From Malaciobacter halophilus (GTDB taxonomy: Bacteria > Campylobacterota > Campylobacteria > Campylobacterales > Arcobacteraceae): a stretch of DNA of 64,000 bases. Of this stretch, positions 55,602 through 64,000 are shown piece after piece. Each line of letters opens with the position of its first letter. The stretch's first letter is position 1. The position numbers and the translations under genes were made by a program. The stretch is taken from assembly GCF_002837275.1 (NCBI RefSeq), contig NZ_NXIF01000020.1, positions 1-64,000 on the forward strand, read 5' to 3'. The notes beneath the pieces were generated by a model. That model saw only the letters and a list, made by a program, of their open reading frames with translations. It ran no database searches and was not told where the DNA came from.

Positions 55602-56102
55602 TTACGCCTTCATCGCTGCAGCGATTTTTTTGTATTCTGGTCCCTCTTCACCTAAAACAAGAGTAGTTCCAGAAACACTAAATGGAGGTAAATCAAGAGG
55701 TCTTGGAGGAGGTCCAAATGTTTGTTTACCACTAGCATTAAACTCCCCACCATGACATGCACATTTCCACATGTTCTTTTTCCATGCAGGAATACATCCT
55801 AAGTGAGTACATAATCCAATAGCAATTGTAAATCTATCTTCACCAACTACTAAGTCTCTACTTGAACTTTCCATTTCAGCTGTTTTTTTAAGAACAAAAA
55901 TCGGCTTACCTCTCCACATGATTGTACTTGGTTCACCAGCTTTGATTCCACTAAGGTCAACCTCAGTAAATCCACTAGCTAAAACACTTGGAAGTGGGTC
56001 CCATGCTTTCTTCATCCCAACTAAAGAAGCGGCACCTCCAACTGCAGCAACTGCAGCAAAAGTGTATCCAAGAAAATCCCGTCTATTTGTTTCGTTAGAC
56101 AT
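55602..56102 (-). CDS. petA: Ubiquinol-cytochrome c reductase, Rieske iron-sulfur protein
   Basis: The Rieske subunit takes the first electron from quinol. The 166-residue protein has a twin-arginine signal-anchor, NRRDFLGYTFAAVAAVGGAA (R7, R8). The 2Fe-2S ligands are C98 and H100 in CTHLGC and C114 and H117 in CACHGG; C103 and C116 should form the disulfide. GPPPRPLDLPPF is the conserved Pro loop. It has a good -10 and begins petABC. Confidence 0.96.
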   Translation of the reverse strand: MSNETNRRDFLGYTFAAVAAVGGAASLVGMKKAWDPLPSVLASGFTEVDLSGIKAGEPSTIMWRGKPIFVLKKTAEMESSSRDLVVGEDRFTIAIGLCTHLGCIPAWKKNMWKCACHGGEFNASGKQTFGPPPRPLDLPPFSVSGTTLVLGEEGPEYKKIAAAMKA

Positions 56103-56134
56103 TTATCTTCCTTATTTTAAAATAAAATTCATTT

Positions 56135-56140
56135 ATTATA
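56135..56140 (-). promoter_or_regulatory. -10 element of petABC
   Basis: On the minus strand TATAAT (56140-56135) in AACAATATAATAAATG lies 33 bases before the petA ATG. AAGGAAG is the ribosome binding site. The 148-base gap back to thrC holds nothing else I can name besides the thrC hairpin. Confidence 0.6.
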
Positions 56141-56235
56141 TTGTTAATTTTCTTAAAGTGTTATGACACAAGTCAAATTGAGAAAGGTATTGTAAGTTTT
56201 GTGATAAAAATACACATAAAAATTATAAGATTTTG

Positions 56236-56264
56236 TTATTAGAGAGTAGCTTACTCTCTAATAA
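56236..56264 (-). terminator. Hairpin spanning the thrC stop codon
   Basis: TTATTAGAGAGTA (56236-56248) and TACTCTCTAATAA (56252-56264) form a perfect 13-bp stem with a 3-base loop. The thrC stop is in the stem. On the minus strand the run after it is CAAAAT rather than T-rich, so termination may be weak or Rho-assisted. Confidence 0.6.
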
Positions 56265-57729
56265 ATTTTACGATTTCTTTTTCAATATTCTGTTTATCTA
56301 TTACAGAATCATGAATTATTTTAGAAGAAAATAATTTTTTTATGCTTTGAGGTAAACTAGCATTATATTTAGTAGAAATCTCTTCTAATGCCTCTTTATC
56401 TGCATAAGTTTTATTATCTTGTTTTAGAGCATTTAATACTGTTGGAGAGAATTTTGTCCACTCTGCTGTTGAGTAAATAACAGTTTTTAAATCTTTTTCT
56501 CTTAGGTTCTCATACGCTTTTAAACAAGTAGCTGTATGAGGGTCCATTAAGTACCCTTGGTCTAAAAATTGTTTTATTATTTTAGCTCCATATTTATCAT
56601 CTGAGTTTATAGCTAAAAACTCATCTTGAAGCATTTTAGTCTCTTCTTTAGTTAGCTCAAATTTACTATTTTCATTTAGGTTATCAAATAGTTCTTTTGT
56701 TCTTTTTGCTCCATATAAATCATACATAACTCTTTCAATATTTGAAGATTTTAATATATCCATTGCTGGAGATTTTGTAAGAATTAACTCTTTATTAGAA
56801 ATATCATAAACACCAGTATTAATCCATTCTGTTAAAATATTATTCTCATTTGATGCAACCAATAGTTTTTCAATTGGAAGTCCCATTTTTTTTGCATAAT
56901 ATCCTCCAAGAACATTACCAAAATTTCCACTTGGAACTACTAAATATATCTTCTGTTTATATTCAATCTCTTCTTGTCTTAGTAGCTCTAAATATGAATG
57001 AAAATGGTATATGATTTGAAATATGATTCTTCCAAAATTTACAGAGTTTGCAGCACTTAGTTTAATACCATCATTTTCTAACTCTTGTTTAAAAGATTCA
57101 GAAGATAATAGATTTTTTAAAGCTGTTTGTGCATCATCAAAGTTACCTTTTATTCCAATAACTTTTTGATTTTGTCCATCTTCACAAACCATTTGTAGTC
57201 TTTGAACATCAGATGTTCCTCCATCTGGATACATACAAGCAATTTTTATATTTTGTTTATTTTTAAAAGTATTAAGAGCAGCTGGCCCTGTATCTCCGCT
57301 TGTTGCAGCTAAAATTAGATATTTTTCATCTTTGTTTTTTGCAATTGAAGAAAGAATAGAACCAAAAGGCTGTAAAGCCATATCTTTAAAAGCTCTTGTT
57401 GGACCATGGTATTGTTCATGTACAAATAAATCATCTTTTACTTTTACAACAGGACAAGGATTTGAAGGATTATCAAACTTATCATATAAAGCTAAGGCTT
57501 CATTTATTTGTTCATCACTAATATCAATTTCAAAAGCTTTTAATATATCAAAAGCAAGCTCTTTATAATTACTTTTTAAATGCTTTTTCAAAAAATCTTC
57601 TTCAAGTTTTGGAAGTTCTTTTGGTACATAAAGCCCTCCAAAAGAAGCACTTGGATTTAAAATTGCTTCACTAAAAGTAACTTCACACGGTTTTACTTTA
57701 TCATTTCCTCTTGTTTCTATAAAGTTCAT
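56251..57729 (-). CDS. thrC: Threonine synthase
   Basis: ThrC makes threonine from phosphohomoserine with PLP. The 492-residue protein is the longer (class II-like) form. It shows EQYHGPTRAFKDMALQPFGS (about residues 109-128) with the PLP Lys in FKD, TSGDTGPAAL, YPDGGTSDVQRLQM and VVPSGNFGNVLGGYYAKKMG. The catalytic features are complete. It follows argB by nine bases. thrB is elsewhere, at 28.5 kb. Confidence 0.95.
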   Translation of the reverse strand: MNFIETRGNDKVKPCEVTFSEAILNPSASFGGLYVPKELPKLEEDFLKKHLKSNYKELAFDILKAFEIDISDEQINEALALYDKFDNPSNPCPVVKVKDDLFVHEQYHGPTRAFKDMALQPFGSILSSIAKNKDEKYLILAATSGDTGPAALNTFKNKQNIKIACMYPDGGTSDVQRLQMVCEDGQNQKVIGIKGNFDDAQTALKNLLSSESFKQELENDGIKLSAANSVNFGRIIFQIIYHFHSYLELLRQEEIEYKQKIYLVVPSGNFGNVLGGYYAKKMGLPIEKLLVASNENNILTEWINTGVYDISNKELILTKSPAMDILKSSNIERVMYDLYGAKRTKELFDNLNENSKFELTKEETKMLQDEFLAINSDDKYGAKIIKQFLDQGYLMDPHTATCLKAYENLREKDLKTVIYSTAEWTKFSPTVLNALKQDNKTYADKEALEEISTKYNASLPQSIKKLFSSKIIHDSVIDKQNIEKEIVKFIRE

Positions 57730-57738
57730 TTTTTCCCT

Positions 57739-58641
57739 CTAAATTTCGTTTAATAGTTTTTCTATATCTATTCCGTTGTTATTTCCATCTTTTCTAACAA
57801 ACTGTGTTCCAATTCCATCACTAGTAAATAGTTCTAAAAGAATAGAGTGTTCAACTCTTCCATCAATAATATGTGCTTTATTTACACCATTATAAATAGC
57901 ATCTATACATGAATCAACCTTTGGAATCATACCACCTGCAATTGTTCCATCTTTTTTGTATTTATTTACATCACTTTTATCAAGTGAGTTTAAAAGTTTA
58001 CCTTCTTTATCTAATACACCTTTTGTATCTGTTAAAAATAGTACTTTTTGAGCATTTATGGCACTTGCAACTTTACTTGCTGCTACATCTGCATTTATAT
58101 TAAACCCAGGATGATTTGGTTTTGCACTATCGGCAATAGGAGCAATTACTGGAATAAAACCCTCTTTTACAAGGTTATTTATTAGTTGACCATTAACTTC
58201 TGTTACAACACCTGTATATCCAAACTTACCATCTTCTTTAGGCATAGCTTTAATAATAGATGAGTCTTTCCCTGAAATACCAATAGCTTTTGCTCCATGA
58301 TAATTTAAAAGTGAAGTTATATTTTTATTTATATCTCCACTTAAAACCATCTCAACTATTCTCATTGTTTGTTCACTAGTAACTCTATGTCCATCAACAA
58401 ATTTAGATTCAATACCTAATTTTTCAAGTAGTTCAGAGATTCTAGCTCCACCACCATGTACAATAACAGGATTCATTCCTACTAGTTTTAATAATACTAT
58501 GTCTTCTGCAAACTTTTCTTGAAGTTCTGGTGAAGTTTGTGCCGAACCACCATATTTAATAACAATAGTTTTTCCATAAAACTTTTTTATATGCGGAATA
58601 GCATCAAGTAAGACTTGAACTTTTTGATATTTTTTTTGCAT
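57739..58641 (-). CDS. argB: Acetylglutamate kinase
   Basis: ArgB phosphorylates N-acetylglutamate in arginine synthesis. The 300-residue protein has KTIVIKYGGSAQTSPELQEK (about residues 20-39), NPVIVHGGGARISELLEKLG, NINADVAASKVA and LFLTDTKGVLD, all amino-acid kinase motifs. An N-terminal extension of about 18 residues resembles that of arginine-sensitive ArgB enzymes, so feedback inhibition is possible. It has a clear -10 and leads argB-thrC. Confidence 0.96.
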   Translation of the reverse strand: MQKKYQKVQVLLDAIPHIKKFYGKTIVIKYGGSAQTSPELQEKFAEDIVLLKLVGMNPVIVHGGGARISELLEKLGIESKFVDGHRVTSEQTMRIVEMVLSGDINKNITSLLNYHGAKAIGISGKDSSIIKAMPKEDGKFGYTGVVTEVNGQLINNLVKEGFIPVIAPIADSAKPNHPGFNINADVAASKVASAINAQKVLFLTDTKGVLDKEGKLLNSLDKSDVNKYKKDGTIAGGMIPKVDSCIDAIYNGVNKAHIIDGRVEHSILLELFTSDGIGTQFVRKDGNNNGIDIEKLLNEI

Positions 58642-58671
58642 AATATTTCCTAGGATGATTTAAAAAGGCCT

Positions 58672-58677
58672 ATTATA
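58672..58677 (-). promoter_or_regulatory. -10 element of argB-thrC
   Basis: On the minus strand TATAAT (58677-58672) in TTAGCTATAAT lies 31 bases before the argB ATG. Confidence 0.65.
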
Positions 58678-58701
58678 GCTAAAAGATACTTAATAGGTAA
58701 A

Positions 58702-58725
58702 AGAAGTAGGAAAGTTCCTACTTCT
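58702..58725 (-). terminator. Intrinsic terminator after the diguanylate cyclase gene
   Basis: AGAAGTAGGAA (58702-58712) and TTCCTACTTCT (58715-58725) form a perfect 11-bp stem with a very small loop. On the minus strand a short TTTT follows. The stop codon (58718-58720) is inside the stem. Confidence 0.75.
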
Positions 58726-60541
58726 GTAAAAGTTCAGCTTTGAAAGCTACTACTTTATTTCTTCCTGTCTCTTTTGCTTCATATAAAGCTAAGTCAGCAT
58801 ATTTGATACAATCTTTTACATTATTATTGTCTTTTGGATACATAGATGTTCCAATACTCATGGTTTTTGAAATTGTAGTACTTCCAGCTGGAATTTTTTT
58901 CTCAGCAAAAGCATTTTTAATTTTAAGTGCAAGAGATTCTACTGCTTTTTCATCACAATTGTATAAAAGAACAATAAACTCTTCTCCTCCAAACCTTACA
59001 ATAATATCTGATTCTCTTGTATTCTCAATTAGTGTTTCAGCTACAATTTTTATTGCATTATCACCCACATCATGTCCATATGTATCATTTACCATTTTAA
59101 AATGGTCTATATCTACCATTAAAACACCAAATTTAACATTTGCTCTTGTTGCTTGTGCTGTAATTTTATCTATTGAATCATCTAAATATTTTCTATTATA
59201 TAGTCCTGTTAATGGGTCTGTTCTTGCATTAAGCTCCAGAATATTCATAAGTTTTTTACTTACAATAACAGTTTTAGCAGAATCAATATAATCTTGAATA
59301 TATGGAATAATTTCTCTTATTCTTTGTGTCTCTTTTACTGAATCTGTATAAATAGAGACAATTAAATCAAGCTCATTAGAGATTGAATAAGGAATACAAA
59401 AATAGTTAACATTATCACATTTATCACAAGATGAACAAACATCTTTAAATTGTGTTGAATCTATGATTGTATTTGTTCTATCCGCTCTACAACCAGTCTC
59501 AACAATATTACAATACATCTGTTCTTGTACATATACAACTTCTATTTTATTGTTGATTGTATCTGATTCAAAGAAGTTAAAGTTTTTAATATCTAATTTA
59601 TCTCTAAATACATGAGCAAGTCTTGAGTAAATCTCATCTAAAGTTTCATCATATTCAATTGTTTTTCTAAATCTATAAACATCAGATAATCTATCTACTG
59701 TATTTTTTACATTTATTAAGTGGTCTTTCTCTTCAATTAAATTATCAGATAAGAAAATTGATATTTTAGAATCAATTGCATCAAGAGTAATTTCAAGTTT
59801 TTCTAATAATCCATTAATCCATGAAGCTACATCTTTTGCTTCTTTACCTTGTGCATTCTCAATTCTATGTGAATAATCTCCACTTTGTGCTTTATTCATA
59901 ACTTTTTTTATCTCATCAAATAAACTTAAAAATGGAGAGATTAAAAAGTTAATTAAAAATATAATTATAATCATTAAAACAAGGGCAATTATTGCAGTAT
60001 GAGTAACTGTTGTAATTCCAACTTCTTTTGAATCATCAATAGACATAGTAATAGTAATTGCACCTAAAGTATCACCCTCTTTAGCATTTGTATGACACTT
60101 CATACAGTCAATTTTTCCTTGACTTGTGGCAATATATGGAATAGTGATTCTATAATGACTTTTAGAAAAGATATTTTCAGTGATAACTCTTTTTGTTTCT
60201 CCTGTTTTTAAAACCTCTTTATCTACATCATCCCTTGCGATTTCATTATTAAATCCAATTCCGAACATATCAACTACATCTTGTCCTCTACTTAACCAAA
60301 TTTTATCAATATTTGGAAGGTCTTCTAGTTGACTTAAGAAAAGCTCTCTGTTTTCAATAACACCAGTGACCATTTGAGAAGTTAGTGAGTGTTCAATAGT
60401 TTTTGCTAGAGCTTGAGCTTTTGCATCGATATTCTTTACACCATAATCCCTAAAATTATAGATTAAGTTTGCAATTAGTAAAACAAACATTGCGAATGTA
60501 ATAAAAATCACAAGAAAGATAATCTTATTTTTTGTCTGCAT
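58718..60541 (-). CDS. Membrane diguanylate cyclase with periplasmic CxxCH heme motif
   Basis: The protein has 607 residues from ATG 60541 (GGAG five bases upstream; a GTG at 60547 overlaps that site). Order: membrane helix (about 7-27), a periplasmic domain with CMKCH (C146, C149, H150) like the Tll0287/DUF3365 heme-sensing group, a second helix (about 182-204), a HAMP region (to about 262), a Cys-rich GAF-like region (ETGCRADRT, CSSCDKC), and a GGDEF domain. GGEEF is at 518-522, with I-site RESD at 509-512. It should make c-di-GMP under product inhibition. Redox or gas sensing through c-type heme is inference. Confidence 0.87.
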   Translation of the reverse strand: MQTKNKIIFLVIFITFAMFVLLIANLIYNFRDYGVKNIDAKAQALAKTIEHSLTSQMVTGVIENRELFLSQLEDLPNIDKIWLSRGQDVVDMFGIGFNNEIARDDVDKEVLKTGETKRVITENIFSKSHYRITIPYIATSQGKIDCMKCHTNAKEGDTLGAITITMSIDDSKEVGITTVTHTAIIALVLMIIIIFLINFLISPFLSLFDEIKKVMNKAQSGDYSHRIENAQGKEAKDVASWINGLLEKLEITLDAIDSKISIFLSDNLIEEKDHLINVKNTVDRLSDVYRFRKTIEYDETLDEIYSRLAHVFRDKLDIKNFNFFESDTINNKIEVVYVQEQMYCNIVETGCRADRTNTIIDSTQFKDVCSSCDKCDNVNYFCIPYSISNELDLIVSIYTDSVKETQRIREIIPYIQDYIDSAKTVIVSKKLMNILELNARTDPLTGLYNRKYLDDSIDKITAQATRANVKFGVLMVDIDHFKMVNDTYGHDVGDNAIKIVAETLIENTRESDIIVRFGGEEFIVLLYNCDEKAVESLALKIKNAFAEKKIPAGSTTISKTMSIGTSMYPKDNNNVKDCIKYADLALYEAKETGRNKVVAFKAELLQK

Positions 60542-60640
60542 ATTCACTCCAAAAAAAATAGTAATCTTAATAATAACATTAAAATAATAAAATAAGGAAA
60601 TATTAAATTTAAAATATGGGAAAATTTAACATTTCTTTTG

Positions 60641-60646
60641 TATTAT
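60641..60646 (+). promoter_or_regulatory. -10 element directly upstream of addA
   Basis: TTTTGTATTAT (60636-60646) ends seven bases before the addA ATG. Initiation would fall on or next to the A of the start codon. No Shine-Dalgarno sequence is visible in the 30 bases before it. A leaderless transcript is possible. Confidence 0.45.
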
Positions 60647-60652
60647 TAACTT

Positions 60653-63400
60653 ATGAAACAATATTTAGCATTAAAAGCAAGTGCTGGAAGTGGTAAAACT
60701 TTTGCACTAACTGTAAGATATATAACACTACTATTAAATGATGCAAATCCAAGTGAAATCTTAACACTTACATTTACAAATAAAGCTGCAAATGAGATGA
60801 GTGAAAGAATTTATAAAACTTTGCAAACATTAGGTGATGATGAAGCATATTTAAATGCTATACAGATTCAATCAGGATTAACAAAAGAGCAGATACTAGG
60901 AAAAAAACACTTACTTGTTAAAAAATTTGTAAATGCAACTTTATCAATTTTTACTATTGATAAATTTGTAAATAAAATTTTAAGAGAGTTTTGTGGCTAT
61001 GTAGGTATTAGTGACGATTTTGATATAAAACAAGATGATATAGAGACTTTAAGTTATAAGTTTTTAGAGTCTTTAGAACTTGAAAGTTTTGATAAATTAA
61101 TTGAGTTTTCATGGTATGAAAATAAGAAGTTTAACTCTTTATTTGAGCTTTTTAAATTACTGTTGGAAAAAAATGAAGATATTGAAGTAGTAAATATTGA
61201 TTCATCACTTATTCCTTTACAAAAAAAAGAAGCGTTAAAACATGCTATGAAAATAAAAGAGCTAGTATTAAATTGTGACATTGCTTCAAATGCTGCAAAA
61301 AAAGCAGTTGATTATGAAAACTTTGAAGAGTTGCTAAGTAAAAATTGGTTTACAAAAGATAGTGCAAAAGATTATAATTACTTCAAAAAATTCTCAGATG
61401 AGGTTTTAGAGTCACATTTTAGTGCTTTAAAACATGAAATCATGAACTATTATAAGCTTCGTTCAGCTTACTCTTTAAGTAGGCTTTTTGAACTTTTTCA
61501 TGGCTTTAAAGAGTTTAAATTCTCTTTTAATAAAGCTAAAAACTATTTAGAATTTAATGACATTTCAAATATTGTTTATGAACTTTTATCAACAAAAATA
61601 GATAAAGAGTTTTTATATTTTAGATTAGACTCAAAGTTTTCACATATATTAATTGATGAATTTCAAGATACTTCACTTTTACAATATAAAATTTTAAAAC
61701 CGTTAATAGAAGAGATATTATCTGGAAATAAAGAGAAGTTAAAATCATTCTTTTATGTGGGAGATACAAAACAGTCTATTTATAGATTTAGAGGTGGAAA
61801 AAGAGAGCTATTTGATTATGTTGCAAGAACTAATCCTTTAATACAAGTAGAAGTTTTAAATAAAAACTTTAGGTCTTGTGAAAACATTGTAAATTATGTT
61901 AACTCTTTATTTTTACCCTTATCAAACTATGAATATCATGAACAGTTATCAATAAATAAAGATGGTTATGTAGAAGTTTTTGAAGATGATGCTTTACATG
62001 AAGATGATGAAAAGTTCAAAAACATAGCTTCAGCAATAGCTTCATTAATACAAAAAGGAGTCAATAGCAATGATATTGCAATTTTGACATATACCAATTC
62101 TGATGTATTAGCTTTATATTCATATTTGAGTGAAAAGTTTCCAAGTTTAAAAATCTCCACAGAAATGACTTCAAAACTTATTAATCAAGAGAATGTAAAA
62201 GCTGTTATAAATATGATTAAATATCTATATTTTAAAGAAGAGATTTATAGACAAAATGTAAATGCACTTATAGGAAAAGAGCCTTTTAGTAAACTAGAAA
62301 TAGAAGTTGATTTGTATAAAAATAGTTTGCAAGAAGTTATTAAAATAGTTGCTACAACTTTAAAAGTAATGGATGATAATGTTATTAAACTTTTAGAAGA
62401 ATCAAGCTCTTTTGAAACTATTGTTGATTTTGTATATGAAATAGATAAACTTGAAGCTTCTATTTTAAATAGTGAACAAACAGGATTACAAATTCTTACA
62501 ATTTTTAAATCAAAAGGTTTAGAGTTTCAAACAGTATTTTTACTTGATAGAATAAAAAGAAAAAATGCCGATAGAAGTTCATTGCTTTTTGAATATGATG
62601 AAGTCTTTTTAAAAAATATCTATTATAAGATTAAGAATTTAGAGTATTATAATGAAGATTATAAAAAAGCTTTACAAAAAGAGAAAGCTTTAAGTTTTGA
62701 TGATGAGTTAAATATTTTGTATGTTGCTTTGACAAGAGCTAAACAAAATCTAATAATATTTAAGAAAAAAGATAAATCAGTTTTTGATATATTAGGGATT
62801 AAACCTTTAAAAATAGGCGAATTAATAGCAAGTACAAAAAAATCAATCAATTATGAAAAAAGTGATAAAGTAAAGTATCATCCATTATCTTTAGGTACAC
62901 AAGATAATATTATAAAAAAAGAGGATGATGAGAGTGACTATTCTAACTCTTTATATAATAGATATTTTGGTTTGGCAACTCATTATTGTTTAGAAATGTT
63001 AGGCGACTTTACTATAAAGAGTTTAAAAAAATCAATCTCCTTAGCACTATTTAAATATTCAAGTTACTTAAGTAAAGAGGATTTTGTAAAAATAGAAAAT
63101 AGAGTTAGTTTAATGCTTGAAGATAAAAGTTTTCAAGAATTAATAAAAGATGCAACTTTTACAAGTGAACAATCAATTATTTATAATGGTGAAATAAAGA
63201 TAATTGACTTGTTATTACAAAAAGAGAATAGATATTATATTTTAGATTATAAAACTACAAAAGAAGAGCTAAAAGAGCATGAAACTCAAGTTCGTAGTTA
63301 TGTAAAAGCTATTAAAGATATTGTAAAAAGTGATGAGGTTGAGGGCTATTTGCTATATTTAAAACCAGATGAATTTATAATGAAAAAGCTAAAAGAGTAA
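60653..63400 (+). CDS. addA: AddA/RecB-like helicase-nuclease
   Basis: The 915-residue protein is the motor of the AddAB-type double-strand break repair enzyme. LKASAGSGKT (residues 7-16) is Walker A; then LTLTFTNKAANEMSERI, ILIDEFQDTSLLQYKIL (Walker B), YVGDTKQSIYRFRGGKRE, TIFKSKGLEFQTVFLLD and LYVALTRAKQNL. The C-terminal nuclease has GLATHYCLEML and ILDYKTTKEEL (D865, K867) followed by QVRSYVKAI. The N terminus just before Walker A shows that the ATG is the true start. addB is about 45 kb away. Confidence 0.92.
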   Translation: MKQYLALKASAGSGKTFALTVRYITLLLNDANPSEILTLTFTNKAANEMSERIYKTLQTLGDDEAYLNAIQIQSGLTKEQILGKKHLLVKKFVNATLSIFTIDKFVNKILREFCGYVGISDDFDIKQDDIETLSYKFLESLELESFDKLIEFSWYENKKFNSLFELFKLLLEKNEDIEVVNIDSSLIPLQKKEALKHAMKIKELVLNCDIASNAAKKAVDYENFEELLSKNWFTKDSAKDYNYFKKFSDEVLESHFSALKHEIMNYYKLRSAYSLSRLFELFHGFKEFKFSFNKAKNYLEFNDISNIVYELLSTKIDKEFLYFRLDSKFSHILIDEFQDTSLLQYKILKPLIEEILSGNKEKLKSFFYVGDTKQSIYRFRGGKRELFDYVARTNPLIQVEVLNKNFRSCENIVNYVNSLFLPLSNYEYHEQLSINKDGYVEVFEDDALHEDDEKFKNIASAIASLIQKGVNSNDIAILTYTNSDVLALYSYLSEKFPSLKISTEMTSKLINQENVKAVINMIKYLYFKEEIYRQNVNALIGKEPFSKLEIEVDLYKNSLQEVIKIVATTLKVMDDNVIKLLEESSSFETIVDFVYEIDKLEASILNSEQTGLQILTIFKSKGLEFQTVFLLDRIKRKNADRSSLLFEYDEVFLKNIYYKIKNLEYYNEDYKKALQKEKALSFDDELNILYVALTRAKQNLIIFKKKDKSVFDILGIKPLKIGELIASTKKSINYEKSDKVKYHPLSLGTQDNIIKKEDDESDYSNSLYNRYFGLATHYCLEMLGDFTIKSLKKSISLALFKYSSYLSKEDFVKIENRVSLMLEDKSFQELIKDATFTSEQSIIYNGEIKIIDLLLQKENRYYILDYKTTKEELKEHETQVRSYVKAIKDIVKSDEVEGYLLYLKPDEFIMKKLKE

Positions 63401-63416
63401 GATAAACTTACTCTTT
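63392..63416. terminator. Bidirectional terminator, addA / chemotaxis receptor
   Basis: AAAGAGTAAG (63392-63401) and CTTACTCTTT (63407-63416) form a perfect 10-bp stem with an ATAAA loop. It contains the addA stop (63398-63400) and the receptor stop (63408-63410). Confidence 0.85.
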
Positions 63417-64000
63417 AATTTTAGCTTTTTTAGCTTCATTTACAATTTGGTTTGCAATCTCATTTGTATCTGTTGAGATTTCATCTGCTTTATTTGCAAT
63501 ATGTGCATTTGATTGTGTTATTTGGTCAAGTGAATTAACTGCATCATTTATCTGTTCAATTCCATGAAGTTGCTCTTTTGAGTTGTTTGTAACTTCTTGA
63601 GATAATTCTCTTGATTTTTTTATACTCTCTTCTAAAAGTTTATAACCTTCAATCATCTCATTTGCAATCTCTTTTCCTTCATTTGCTTTAAGTGCAGCAT
63701 TTTCTACAATCTTTTTTATCTCATTTGCAGCTTGTGCACTTCTATTGGCTAGATTTCTAACTTCTTGGGCAACTACTGCAAAACCTTTTCCAGCTTCTCC
63801 TGCTGTTGCTGCTTCTACTGCTGCATTTAAACTTAAAATATTTGTTTGAAATGCTATTTGGTCAATTACTGTAATTGCTTGAGCAATTGAGTCTGTTTGC
63901 TCATTTATATCATCCATTGAGTTTGCTGTATTATTTGCTGAAATTTTACCTGTTTCTACTTCTTTTATTAATCTATTTGATGTTTCATCCATAGTTCTCA
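63408..64000 (-). CDS. Methyl-accepting chemotaxis protein, C-terminal part (partial)
   Basis: Only the signalling end is in the window; the gene continues past its right edge. The part seen (about 197 codons) is a long helical coiled coil with the hairpin tip [20 protein letters not shown] then [20 protein letters not shown], the site that binds CheA and CheW. The downstream helix has Glu/Gln-rich patches typical of methylation helices. The sensor domain is not visible, so the ligand is unknown. No pentapeptide CheR tether is seen at the C terminus. Confidence 0.93.
   Translation of the reverse strand, partial: RTMDETSNRLIKEVETGKISANNTANSMDDINEQTDSIAQAITVIDQIAFQTNILSLNAAVEAATAGEAGKGFAVVAQEVRNLANRSAQAANEIKKIVENAALKANEGKEIANEMIEGYKLLEESIKKSRELSQEVTNNSKEQLHGIEQINDAVNSLDQITQSNAHIANKADEISTDTNEIANQIVNEAKKAKIKE

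Noticed and set aside
58740-59291. Open frame of 183 codons on the plus strand
   Set aside because: It is antisense to the GGDEF domain of the diguanylate cyclase. Its length follows from low stop density opposite a conserved coding frame.
1-64000. tRNA or rRNA genes, CRISPR arrays, insertion sequences, prophage
   Set aside because: Intergenic gaps are all below about 180 bases and none shows a cloverleaf, direct-repeat array, transposase or integrase.

Overview
This is a compact, strongly AT-rich chromosomal segment of a Campylobacterota (epsilonproteobacterial) bacterium, most likely of the Arcobacter group. The evidence is the gene content and order: ccoNOQP followed by a DUF4006 gene, a petABC complex with a di-heme cytochrome c1, and blocks that as I recall match Campylobacter jejuni (M23 peptidase-lpxC-tsaB-thrB-ylxR-infB-rbfA-rimP; pheS-pheT-aroA-ispH-rpsA-serA next to a divergent HIT gene; acpP-fabF-accA). 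Two Arcobacter-like major outer membrane porins and frequent TTG/GTG starts fit the same picture. I see no tRNA, rRNA, insertion sequence, prophage or CRISPR array. No gap between genes exceeds about 180 bases.

Layout. 1-3.3 kb (+): end of trxB, dapB, purF and a YhcC-type radical SAM protein. 3.3-4.2 kb (-): a LysR regulator. 4.4-8.6 kb (+): UvrD-type helicase, truB, ispE, smpB. 8.7-15.9 kb (+): the cbb3 oxidase operon ccoNOQP, then five tightly packed genes (DUF4006, a 30-residue membrane peptide, a TPM-like protein, a FixH-like protein and, overlapping the last, addB). 15.9-17.1 kb (+): an aromatic amino acid permease. 17.2-22.8 kb (-): two paralogous porins on either side of a cytochrome c-prfB pair, then folB and plsY. 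22.9-34.3 kb (+): nadA-nadC, nrnA, M23 peptidase, lpxC, tsaB, thrB, ylxR, infB, rbfA, rimP, ribD. 34.3-43.6 kb (-): efp, serA, rpsA, ispH, aroA, pheT, pheS. 43.7-44.1 kb (+): HIT protein. 44.1-51.7 kb (-): accA, fabF, acpP, fabG, a four-cluster ferredoxin-like protein, queE, queD, queC, moeA. 51.8-52.9 kb (+): a small membrane protein and rsmE. 52.9-60.5 kb (-): a cytochrome c'-like protein, petC-petB-petA, thrC, argB and a heme-binding diguanylate cyclase. 60.7-63.4 kb (+): addA. 63.4-64 kb (-): the end of a chemotaxis receptor.

How the parts work together. The bc1 complex (petABC) and cbb3 oxidase (ccoNOQP) form an aerobic/microaerobic electron transport chain, with extra c-type cytochromes as possible carriers. 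The diguanylate cyclase carries a periplasmic CxxCH heme motif and could report redox state or gas ligands to c-di-GMP. acpP, fabG, fabF, accA and plsY make fatty acids and phospholipid; lpxC begins lipid A. queC, queD and queE make the queuosine precursor. addA and addB form the recombination nuclease but lie about 45 kb apart.

Structure. All six convergent gene junctions carry a strong hairpin, and at three of them it overlaps both stop codons. The best second looks are the four-cluster ferredoxin coupled to an atypical queE, the heme diguanylate cyclase, an unusually short tsaB, a possibly leaderless addA, a 21-bp palindrome between plsY and nadA, and a long-loop hairpin just before the purF ribosome binding site.
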